Positions 25,497 to 33,050 of a stretch of DNA of 64,000 nt are shown one piece after another (the first letter of the stretch is position 1; each line of letters begins with the position of its first letter). Position numbers and translations under genes: made by a program. Location: positions 62,001 to 126,000 of the forward strand of contig NZ_CP044067.1 of the NCBI RefSeq assembly GCF_008693385.1. The letters run 5' to 3'. Source of the stretch: Cupriavidus pauculus (GTDB taxonomy: Bacteria > Pseudomonadota > Gammaproteobacteria > Burkholderiales > Burkholderiaceae). The notes beneath the pieces are model-generated. The model was not told where the DNA came from. It saw nothing but the letters and a program-made list of their open reading frames with translations, and ran no database searches.

Positions 25497-26233
25497 GCGA
25501 TGGCCTCCGCGGCAAGCGCCGGCATTGCCATGGACGGCATCGGGAACCGCCGGTCGAAATGCGCGGCCAGCCGTTCGTCGTGACTCACGAAGATCAGGCT
25601 CGCGCCCACGGCGCGGCATTCGCGTTGCAGCAGATCCATGAACGCGGCCTGCCGCGCGGCGTCGAGCGCGGACGTCGGCTCGTCGGCCAGGACCATCTGT
25701 GGCCGGCCGAGCAGTGCGCGTGCCGCGGCGACGCGCTGTTGCTGGCCGACGGAAAGCCGGGACGCGGGGCGCCGCCACAACGCTTCGGGCAGATCGAGCC
25801 GGCCAAGCAGCATGGCCGCCGCGTCGGCGGGCGTGTCGCCCTGCTCGCGCGAACGTTCGCGGCGCGCGGCCGAGAAGCGGCAGGCGAGCAGGACGTTGTC
25901 GAGCACGGACAGATACGGCAGCAGGTTCAGCTGCTGGAAGATGATGCCCATATGGTCCGCGCGAAAGCGATCGCGCCGCGCGCCGGCCAGCGTATGCAAG
26001 GCGGTGTCGCAGATCGTCACCGTGCCTTCGTCCGGCACGAGCACGCCCGCGAGCAGGCCGAGCAGGGTGCTCTTGCCACTGCCGCTCTCGCCCGAGACGA
26101 ACACATGCTCGCCCGCCGCCACGTCGAAGCGGCCGATGCGCAGGCGCGCGTCGCGTTGTCCGGGCCATGCAAAGACCACGTCGTGCAGGGCGGCCACTGG
26201 CGGTGGCGCGGCGCGCGTATCGGGAGGAGGCAT
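25493..26233 (-). CDS. LolD/MacB-type ABC ATPase of the zinc-type operon
   Basis: Complete nucleotide-binding protein: Walker A SGESGSGKSTLLG, Q-loop IIFQQLNLLPYLSV, signature LSVGQQQRVAAARALL, Walker B MVLADEPTSALD and H-loop VSHDERL. The Q at LSVGQQQ is the usual LolD/YbbA variation. I take ATG 26233; a TTG at 26269 is in frame but has no ribosome site. First gene of the operon ATPase, permease, DUF3299, DUF3299. The ZrgA-like metal-binding protein (DUF2796) that heads related operons is missing here. A 15-bp palindrome lies 43 bp upstream. Confidence 0.85.
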   Translation of the reverse strand: MPPPDTRAAPPPVAALHDVVFAWPGQRDARLRIGRFDVAAGEHVFVSGESGSGKSTLLGLLAGVLVPDEGTVTICDTALHTLAGARRDRFRADHMGIIFQQLNLLPYLSVLDNVLLACRFSAARRERSREQGDTPADAAAMLLGRLDLPEALWRRPASRLSVGQQQRVAAARALLGRPQMVLADEPTSALDAARQAAFMDLLQRECRAVGASLIFVSHDERLAAHFDRRFPMPSMAMPALAAEAIA

Positions 26234-26275
26234 GGAAAACTGCTCGCGGAAGGTGGAAACAGTCGGCAAGCTTAA

Positions 26276-26290
26276 TGCAACAAAGTTGCA
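26276..26290. promoter_or_regulatory. palindrome upstream of the zinc-type ABC operon, candidate Zur-like operator
   Basis: TGCAAC-AAA-GTTGCA is a perfect dyad with a 3-bp centre, set 43 bp upstream of the ATPase start. The operon type is zinc-repressed by Zur in other proteobacteria. The match to a Zur site is inferred from place and symmetry only. Confidence 0.4.
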
Positions 26291-26384
26291 ATGTCGAACA
26301 CTATCTGCTTACAAAACTGCGCTTTGAACGCGTCATGGGCCGGTCGTATGCTGCTCGGGGGAATTCACCCCAGGGAGACACGAC

Positions 26385-26864
26385 GTGACAAACAAGAACA
26401 CGATCTGTTTGTGGTACGAAGGTGATGCGGAAGCGGCCGCCAATTTCTACGCGGCAACATTTCCGGACAGCCGCGTCGTCGCGGTGCACCATGCCCCGAG
26501 CGACTATCCGTCGGGCAAGGAAGGCGACGTGATTACCGTCGAGTTCACGGTGGCGGGCATTCCGTGCATCGGCCTGAACGGCGGCCCCGAGTTCAAGCAC
26601 AACGAGTCGTTTTCGTTTCAGATCGCCACCGACGATCAGGCGGAAACCGACCGGCTCTGGAATGCGATCGTCGGCAATGGCGGGCAGGAAAGCGTCTGCG
26701 GCTGGTGCAAGGACAAATGGGGCATCTCGTGGCAGATCACGCCTCGCGTGCTGACGGAGGCGTACACCAGCAAGGACCGCGCGGCGGCCAAGCGTGCGTT
26801 CACGGCGATGATGTCGATGACGAAGATCGACGTCGCGAAGATCGAGGCCGCGGTGAAAGGGTAG
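26385..26864 (+). CDS. PhnB-like VOC (glyoxalase-fold) protein
   Basis: 159 residues of the PhnB/3-demethylubiquinone-methyltransferase-like VOC group: ICLWYEGDAEAAANFYAATF at the start, VEFTVAGIPCIGLNGGPEFK in the middle and VCGWCKDKWGISWQITPR near the end. The group forms dimers with a metal-site-like pocket, and most members have no assigned reaction. The start is GTG 26385 with AGGGAGACAC just ahead. It is monocistronic. From 26865 to 27056 I see only a short imperfect hairpin (26870-26889) and the leader of the next gene. Confidence 0.85.
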   Translation: MTNKNTICLWYEGDAEAAANFYAATFPDSRVVAVHHAPSDYPSGKEGDVITVEFTVAGIPCIGLNGGPEFKHNESFSFQIATDDQAETDRLWNAIVGNGGQESVCGWCKDKWGISWQITPRVLTEAYTSKDRAAAKRAFTAMMSMTKIDVAKIEAAVKG

Positions 26865-27056
26865 GAACTGAGGGATAGGGTATTCCCTCGGTGGGGACCG
26901 AAGTCCCATGCGCGCGGGCGTATTCCCGATGTTCTCACCCGAAACCGGGACGCTCGCCTCATGTTCGTATCCGTTCGATTTCCGACAATGGCTCCACGGT
27001 TTGGCCATGCCAGCCGTTTCCGTTACCGATTGGAGTTCGATGTTGGAGTAGTCGCG

Positions 27057-27350
27057 ATGTCTACGAAGCTTGCCAAGACCCTGTTTGTTGTTTCCACGAT
27101 GACCTTCGGCCTGTCCCAGGCCGCGCACGCCGCATGGAGCGAAACTTTCGTTCCGGCCAGTGCGTCCACCAAGCATGCGGGCACGACCACCTGCAAGCAG
27201 GGCGGCTTCGATCCGTTCACGGACGGCGCGCGAATGGGTCCGCGCGACCCCTACACCGATGGCGGCAACCATATCGGTATGCGTGATGCCTATACCGATG
27301 GCGCGCGCGGTCTTGGTGCACGCGGAGAGTGCGCGTCGCATATGGCCTGA
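27057..27350 (+). CDS. small secreted protein with DxYTDGxR repeats (97 aa)
   Basis: A signal peptide (residues 1-25, ending AHA) is followed by a short mature protein of about 70 residues. It holds three degenerate repeats: DPFTDGARMG, DPYTDGGNHIG and DAYTDGARGLG. Two cysteines, one before the repeats (TTCKQGG) and one after (GECASH), could form a disulfide. Similar TDGxR repeats occur in small exported proteins of Burkholderiales with no known function. ATG 27057 follows TTGGAGTAGTCGCG. The 195-bp gap to the next gene shows nothing further. Confidence 0.75.
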   Translation: MSTKLAKTLFVVSTMTFGLSQAAHAAWSETFVPASASTKHAGTTTCKQGGFDPFTDGARMGPRDPYTDGGNHIGMRDAYTDGARGLGARGECASHMA

Positions 27351-27545
27351 GGCGTCATCCCCGACTGACCGCTGAGTCACCGTCCGCCGGCGCAACCACC
27401 TGTGCCGGCGGATGCGTGCGATGTGGCGCTGGGGCCGCTCCCGCGCGATTCACGACATTTGATCCGCGTTTACGCACCCTACGTCGCCGAGTCGGAGTAA
27501 CGTTCATGCTGGTGGCCCGCGCCGACAACCTGCAGGGGAGCAGCG

Positions 27546-29333
27546 ATGACCAGCAAGACGACCAGCACGACGAACGAAGCGACAACCGGTGCGACAACCG
27601 GCGCGGTAGATCGGGACATTCCAGCCTCCATGATGTCCCGCCATCATCAGATGTACATGCGGTTCTCCGAACCCGAGCTTGCCCGCATCGGGCGGTTCGG
27701 AACCCTGCGCTGCTATGCCCCCGGTGGACACCTCGAGTGCACGGGCGTGCGGACGGCGGGGATGTTCGTCATCCTGACCGGCACCGTGCAGATCAACCAG
27801 CGCGACGGGCTGGGCAATACGCGGCCGTTGACCCAATTTACGCGCGGCGACTTCGCGGCCGAACTGGCGGCAATGTCGGGCAAGCCGTCGCTTGTGGATG
27901 CCGTGGCCATCGATCACGTGGAGACGCTGCTCGTCACGCCGCAGGAGTTGCGCGCGCTGATCGTCGCGGAGGCGGACCTGGGCGAGCGGCTGATCCGCGC
28001 GCTGATCCTGCGCCGCGTGTCGCTGATCGAATGGGGCGAGAGCGGTCCGGTGCTGATCGGCCGCCCGGGCTCGGGCGCGCTGCTGCATCTCGAGAGCTTT
28101 CTGCGCAGCAATGGCGAACCGTATCGCGTGGTCGATGCACGCGAGGACGCCGGTGCCGCGGCGCTGATCGAACAATATGGCGCGGCGGCCGGCGACCCCG
28201 TTGCCGTCTGTCCGGGCGGCGCGGTGCTCGTCAATCCCACGGAGACCGAACTGGCCCGCTGCATGGGCATGGTGGAAACCGACGAGCGGCACGAGATCTT
28301 CGACGTCGCCGTGGTGGGTGCCGGTCCCGCGGGTCTGGCCACCGCCGTGTACGCCGCCTCCGAGGGGTTGCACGTCGTCGTGCTCGACCGACGCGCTTAC
28401 GGCGGACAGGCCGGGGCCAGTGCCCGCATCGAGAACTACCTCGGCTTTCCGACCGGTATCTCCGGTGCGGCACTGACGGGCCGCGCGCATGTGCAGGCCG
28501 AGAAGTTCGGCGCGGAGCTATGGATTCCGTCGGAAGTCCGCCTGCTCGACTGCGAGCGCACGGGACCCGACAACGTGATGCATATCGAGCTGACCGACGG
28601 CCGCCGGCTGCGCGTGCGGACGGTCGTGATCGCGAGCGGGGCGCGCTATCGCCGCCCCAATGTGCCGATGCTGCCCGACTTCGAAGGGCGCGGCGTCTGG
28701 TACTGGGCCTCGGCCATCGAGGCGCGCAGCTGTGCGAACGCGGAGGTGGCGCTCGTGGGCGGCGGCAATTCGGCCGGGCAGGCGGCGGTATTCCTGTCGC
28801 AGCACGCGGGCAAGGTCAATATGCTCGTGCGCGGGCCGGGACTGGCGGCGACGATGTCGCGCTACCTGATCGATCGCATCGCGGCCACGCCGAATATCGA
28901 GCTGCTGCCGCACACGGAACTCGTCGCGCTGCACAAGGGGTCGTGCGATGGCCTCGTGGGCGTGTCGTGGCAGAACCGGCAGACCGGCGTCGAGACGGAA
29001 CGCAATATTCGCAACGTGTTCCTGTTCGTGGGCGCCGAACCGGAAACGCGCTGGCTCGAAGGGTGCGATGTCACCACCGATCGCTCGGGCTTTGTGCGCA
29101 CGGGCGCGGCCGCGGTCGATGGACCGTCGGACCGGCTGCCTGCCGCGCTGGAGACGTGCGTGCCCGGCGTATTCGCGGTGGGCGATGTGCGATCGGGCTC
29201 GGTCAAGCGCGTCGGTGGCGCGATCGGCGAGGGCGCGGCCGTCGTGGCGCAGATCCACGAGTTTCTGGCGATGTCGTCGGCGGAAGCGGCTGCCACCGCG
29301 ACCGTCTCCGTGTCGATACCAGCGACCGTGTGA
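27546..29333 (+). CDS. cyclic-nucleotide-domain plus thioredoxin-reductase-like flavoprotein
   Basis: 595 residues. Residues 40-150 form a CRP-like cyclic-nucleotide-binding fold (MFVILTGTVQINQRDG, FTRGDFAAELAAMSG); the usual phosphate-binding Arg is not seen, so ligand binding is doubtful. Residues 160-250 are a thioredoxin-like spacer. From about residue 255 there is a thioredoxin-reductase-type core: AVVGAGPAGLATAVYAASEG for FAD, VALVGGGNSAGQAAVFLSQ for NAD(P)H and VFAVGDVRSG near the end. The redox-active CxxC is replaced (WYWASAIEA), so it cannot reduce thioredoxin by the standard route. Its stop lies just before the convergent IclR gene end. Confidence 0.85.
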   Translation: MTSKTTSTTNEATTGATTGAVDRDIPASMMSRHHQMYMRFSEPELARIGRFGTLRCYAPGGHLECTGVRTAGMFVILTGTVQINQRDGLGNTRPLTQFTRGDFAAELAAMSGKPSLVDAVAIDHVETLLVTPQELRALIVAEADLGERLIRALILRRVSLIEWGESGPVLIGRPGSGALLHLESFLRSNGEPYRVVDAREDAGAAALIEQYGAAAGDPVAVCPGGAVLVNPTETELARCMGMVETDERHEIFDVAVVGAGPAGLATAVYAASEGLHVVVLDRRAYGGQAGASARIENYLGFPTGISGAALTGRAHVQAEKFGAELWIPSEVRLLDCERTGPDNVMHIELTDGRRLRVRTVVIASGARYRRPNVPMLPDFEGRGVWYWASAIEARSCANAEVALVGGGNSAGQAAVFLSQHAGKVNMLVRGPGLAATMSRYLIDRIAATPNIELLPHTELVALHKGSCDGLVGVSWQNRQTGVETERNIRNVFLFVGAEPETRWLEGCDVTTDRSGFVRTGAAAVDGPSDRLPAALETCVPGVFAVGDVRSGSVKRVGGAIGEGAAVVAQIHEFLAMSSAEAAATATVSVSIPATV

Positions 29334-29334
29334 G

Positions 29335-30153
29335 CTAACGCGCCTTCAGAATCGTCTCGATCTTCTGCGCGGTGAGCCGTAGCGCCGGCAGAAAACGCTT
29401 CTCCAGAAACGCCTGATCGCGGCTGCCGAGCACCATGCTCAGGCCCACGCCGGCCACGACCTTGCCCGTCTGGTCGTGCAGCGGCACGGAGATACCCGCG
29501 AACCCATCGACGAGCTCGCTGATCAGCGTGCAGTGCCCCGCGCTGCGAATCTCCGCGAGCTTGCGCGCAAGCGTCTGGCGCGACGTCACCGTGAACGGCG
29601 TCAGCTTGCGCAACGCCGCCTGCTTCAGATACGCCTCGCGCGACGCGTCGTCGAGCCCGGCCAGCAACACGCGGCCGAGCGAATGCGCATAGGCCGGCAT
29701 GCGGCGGCCGATCGCCATATCCACGCGCAATAGCTGGCGCGGTTCCTCGCGCGCGACGAGTACGACCGATTCGTGATCGAGCATGCCGATCGAGCAGCTC
29801 TCTCCTACCTCCGCGCACAGCGCCTGCAGATAGGGCCGCGCGATCTGCGGCAGGTTCATCGACGCGAAGTACGCATAGCCGAGGTCCATGACCTTCGGCG
29901 TCAGAAGGAACCTGCGGCCGTCCTGCACGAGGTATTCGTTATGCACGAGCGTCAGCAGCAGCCGGCGCGCAGCCGCGCGCGTGACGTCGAGCTGCTCGGC
30001 CACTTCCTGCATCGTCAACCCGTCGACGCCCGTTGCATAGAGGCGCAGCAGTGCGAGCCCCTTGGTCAGGGAATCGAGCAATTCGTCCTTCTTGGGCGCC
30101 TCGTTCGGGACGTCGAGGGCGTCTTCCTTGTCGGCGGAAACGGCACGTGGCAT
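29335..30153 (-). CDS. IclR-family regulator
   Basis: 272 residues: a winged helix (MQEVAEQLDVTRAAARRLLL) after a short acidic leader, then the IclR effector domain with IGMLDHESVVLVAREE, MPAYAHSLGRVLLAGL and a DGFAGISVPLHD segment. The pattern is close to the PcaR/PcaU/PobR type. It is divergent from a CoA-transferase/Bug operon across a 106-bp region that holds a palindrome, so it probably controls that operon in response to an acid intermediate. I use the ATG at 30153, where the family's leader begins; the reading frame stays open further upstream but would run into the CoA-transferase. Confidence 0.87.
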   Translation of the reverse strand: MPRAVSADKEDALDVPNEAPKKDELLDSLTKGLALLRLYATGVDGLTMQEVAEQLDVTRAAARRLLLTLVHNEYLVQDGRRFLLTPKVMDLGYAYFASMNLPQIARPYLQALCAEVGESCSIGMLDHESVVLVAREEPRQLLRVDMAIGRRMPAYAHSLGRVLLAGLDDASREAYLKQAALRKLTPFTVTSRQTLARKLAEIRSAGHCTLISELVDGFAGISVPLHDQTGKVVAGVGLSMVLGSRDQAFLEKRFLPALRLTAQKIETILKAR

Positions 30154-30220
30154 GTCGGGAATGGGTGGTGTGGGAGACGGGCTTGCATCTGGCCGTGCGA
30201 TCCGTATGATAGTCGTTTTC

Positions 30221-30234
30221 CGAACAAATGTTCG
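30221..30234. promoter_or_regulatory. palindrome in IclR/CoA-transferase divergent region
   Basis: CGAACA-AA-TGTTCG is a perfect dyad centred 32 bp upstream of the CoA-transferase ATG. Its place between an IclR gene and its divergent neighbour makes it the likely IclR site. Assignment inferred. Confidence 0.5.
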
Positions 30235-30259
30235 CAGATTACAAAATCGGGAGACAGGC

Positions 30260-31909
30260 ATGAAGGTCATCACGGCCAGCCAGGCGGCGGAACTCGTCCA
30301 GAGCGGATGGACCGTCGCCAGCGCGGGCTTTGTCGGCGCGGGCCACGCGGAAGGCGTGACGGAGGCGCTGGAGCGGCGTTTTCTGCAGCGCGGAATGCCA
30401 CGCGATCTGACGCTCGTGTATTCCGCGGGGCAGGGCGATCGCGGCGCGCGGGGTGTCAACCATTTCGGCAATGCAGGCATGACGCGCGCGATCGTCGGCG
30501 GGCACTGGCGGTCGGCCACGCGGCTCGCCACGCTGGCCATGCAGGAGGCATGCGAGGGCTACAACCTGCCGCAGGGCGTCATCACGCATCTGTACCGTGC
30601 GATTGCGGGCGGCAAGCCCGGCGTGCTGACCAAGGTGGGCCTGCATACGTTCGTCGATCCACGCACGGCACAGGATGCGCGCTATCACGGCGGTGCCATC
30701 AACGCGCGTGCCCGCGATGCGATCGCCGCGGGCAGCGCGAACTGGGTGGAAGCGATCGACTTCCGTGGCGACGAGTATCTGTTCTATCCGAGCTTCCGCA
30801 TCGATTGCGCGCTGATCCGCTGCACCGCCGCCGATCCGCGCGGCAACCTCAGCACGCATCGCGAGGCGTTCCACCACGAACTGCTCGCGATGGCGCAGGC
30901 CGCGCACAACTCGGGCGGCATCGTCATCGCGCAGGTGGAGTCGCTCGTCGATTTTCACGAGACGCTGCAGGCGATTCATGTGCCGGGCATCCTCGTCGAT
31001 TACGTCGTGGTCAGCGAGGCCCCCGAGCATCATCAGATGACGTTTGCCGAGGTCTACAACGAGGCCTACGTGCGGCCATGGCGTGGCGAAGCCGCGCATG
31101 CGGCGGAGGCGCTGCCGTCCGCCCCGGCATCGCTCGATGCGCGCACGATCGTGCAACGCCGCGCCGTGATGGAACTCGCGGCCCGCGCGCCGCGCGTGGT
31201 CAATCTCGGCGTGGGCATGCCCGCGGCCGTGGGCGCGCTCGCGCATCAGGCCGGGCTCGATGGCTTCACGCTCACCGTGGAAGCGGGCCCGATCGGCGGT
31301 ACGCCGGCCGATGGCCTGAGCTTCGGCGCGTCGGCGTATCCGGAGGCCGTGGTCGACCAACCCGCGCAGTTCGACTTCTATGAAGGCGGCGGCATCGACC
31401 TCGCGATACTCGGGCTGGCCGAACTCGACGGGCACGGCAACGTGAACGTGAGCAAGTTCGGCGAGGGCGAGCGTGCGCTGATCGCGGGCGTGGGCGGTTT
31501 CATCAATATCACGCAGAGTGCGCGCGCGGTGGTCTTCATGGGCACGCTGACGGCGGGCGGACTCGAGATCGCGGTGCGGGACGAACGTCTGTCCATCGTC
31601 GCGGAAGGGCGCGTGAAGAAAATCGTGCCCGAGGTCTCGCATCTGAGTTTCAACGGGCCCTATGTCGCATCGCTCGGCATTCCCGTGATCTACGTGACCG
31701 AACGCGCGGTCTTCGAAATGCGCACCGATGCGAACGGCGAGTCCCGCCTGACGCTGGTCGAGATCGCGCCGGGCATCGACCTGCAGCGCGACGTGCTCGA
31801 TCAATGCGCGACGCCGATTGCCGTCGCGGACGATCTGCGGCAGATGGATGCGCGGCTGTTTCGCCCTGGCGCGATGACGCTGCGCGGCAGTACCCCACAA
31901 CAACGATAA
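30260..31909 (+). CDS. acyl-CoA:carboxylate CoA-transferase (propionate CoA-transferase-like)
   Basis: 549 residues covering both halves of a family I CoA-transferase in one chain. The N-terminal half has LVYSAGQGDRGARGVNHFG and GLHTFVDPRTAQDARYHGG; the C-terminal half has VNLGVGMPAAVG and LTVEAGPIGGTPADGLSFG, where the Glu is the expected catalytic residue that forms the glutamyl-CoA thioester. It activates a short acid by moving CoA from an acyl-CoA donor. ATG 30260 has GGGAGACAGGC ahead of it. The gene is followed after 28 bp by a Bug receptor, giving an uptake and activation pair under IclR control. Substrate unknown. Confidence 0.87.
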   Translation: MKVITASQAAELVQSGWTVASAGFVGAGHAEGVTEALERRFLQRGMPRDLTLVYSAGQGDRGARGVNHFGNAGMTRAIVGGHWRSATRLATLAMQEACEGYNLPQGVITHLYRAIAGGKPGVLTKVGLHTFVDPRTAQDARYHGGAINARARDAIAAGSANWVEAIDFRGDEYLFYPSFRIDCALIRCTAADPRGNLSTHREAFHHELLAMAQAAHNSGGIVIAQVESLVDFHETLQAIHVPGILVDYVVVSEAPEHHQMTFAEVYNEAYVRPWRGEAAHAAEALPSAPASLDARTIVQRRAVMELAARAPRVVNLGVGMPAAVGALAHQAGLDGFTLTVEAGPIGGTPADGLSFGASAYPEAVVDQPAQFDFYEGGGIDLAILGLAELDGHGNVNVSKFGEGERALIAGVGGFINITQSARAVVFMGTLTAGGLEIAVRDERLSIVAEGRVKKIVPEVSHLSFNGPYVASLGIPVIYVTERAVFEMRTDANGESRLTLVEIAPGIDLQRDVLDQCATPIAVADDLRQMDARLFRPGAMTLRGSTPQQR

Positions 31910-31937
31910 AGCAACGTCATACACCGGAGGACACAAC

Positions 31938-32948
31938 ATGAAGTACCGTCAAGCGCGTCGCACGACGCTCGCATCGCTCACCACACTTGCCATGGCGGCG
32001 ATGGCGACCGCCCTGCCGATGGCCTCGGCCATCGCGCAGGCGCCATTTCCCGCCGACAAGCCCATCCGCCTCGTCGTGCCGTTCCCCGCGGGCGGGCCGA
32101 CCGACACGGCCGCGCGCATCATCGGCCAGAAAATGGGCGAGACGCTGAAGACCACGTTCGTGATCGACAATCGCCCGGGCGCATCGGGCACGATCGGCAC
32201 GGAAACGGTCGCCAAGGCCGCGCCCGATGGCTACACGCTGGTCATGCTGGCCACGCCGACGCTGCTTGCGCCGCATCTGCTGCCGCGCAAGGGCTACGAC
32301 ATCTTCAAGGACTTCACGCCGGTCGGCAATGCCTACGAACTGCCGATCGTCATGGTGGTGAACCCCAACGCGCTGCCCGACGTGACGGACCTGCAGCAGT
32401 ACATCGCCAAGGCCAAGGCGGCGCCGGGGCAGACCAACTATACGAGCGCGGGCAATGGCAGCTTTGGGCACCTTTCGACGGAATTGCTGAAGAACCTCGG
32501 CCACTTCGACGTGCAGCACGTGCCGTACAAGGGGAGCGCCCCGGCCATCGCCGATCTGCTGGCGGGCCAGGTCCCGATGATGTTTTCGGACATGATTGCC
32601 GCGTTGCCGCATATCAAGGCCGGCAAGCTGCGCCCGATCGCCGTGGGGTCCAGCAAGCGCGTGTCGTTTGCGCCGGACGTCAAAACCGTGGCGGAGCAGG
32701 GCTTTCCGGGCTTCGATGCATCGTCGTGGGGCGGGCTGCTGGTGCCGGCTGGCACACCGAAGGACGTGGTGGCCAGGCTGTCCGATGCGCTGAAGGGCGC
32801 GCTGGCGGATGCGGCGGTGCAGCAGAAGATGCTGGGCGCCGGCACCATCGCGTCGTATCTGCCGCCCGACCAGCTGACGTCGCGCATGCAGGGCGATTAC
32901 GCAAAATGGGGCAAGGTCATCAGGGACAACAACATCCGCAGCGATTGA
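31938..32948 (+). CDS. Bug-family (TctC-like) solute-binding receptor
   Basis: 336 residues with a signal peptide (to about residue 34, IAQA), then IRLVVPFPAGGPTDTAARII, FVIDNRPGASGTIGTE, VPYKGSAPAIADLLAGQV and FGHLSTELL, the standard Bug landmarks. The receptor captures a small carboxylate in the periplasm. A strong CCGGAGGACAC site precedes ATG 31938. It is the second gene of the CoA-transferase operon, so its ligand is likely the acid that the transferase activates. No TctAB permease genes lie next to it. Confidence 0.9.
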   Translation: MKYRQARRTTLASLTTLAMAAMATALPMASAIAQAPFPADKPIRLVVPFPAGGPTDTAARIIGQKMGETLKTTFVIDNRPGASGTIGTETVAKAAPDGYTLVMLATPTLLAPHLLPRKGYDIFKDFTPVGNAYELPIVMVVNPNALPDVTDLQQYIAKAKAAPGQTNYTSAGNGSFGHLSTELLKNLGHFDVQHVPYKGSAPAIADLLAGQVPMMFSDMIAALPHIKAGKLRPIAVGSSKRVSFAPDVKTVAEQGFPGFDASSWGGLLVPAGTPKDVVARLSDALKGALADAAVQQKMLGAGTIASYLPPDQLTSRMQGDYAKWGKVIRDNNIRSD

Positions 32949-33050
32949 TGTCGAAGGTGTGACAGCGCTACGGATGCGCAATACCGCCCAACGCCATACA
33001 CTTGCGGGTTGGAGCAGTTTTCGTCGCACGACAGTTCAACGAGGATGACC

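Noticed and set aside
26870..26889. GAGGGA/TCCCTC hairpin after the PhnB-like gene
   Set aside because: Six-pair stem with an 8-base loop and no T-tract; too weak to call a terminator.
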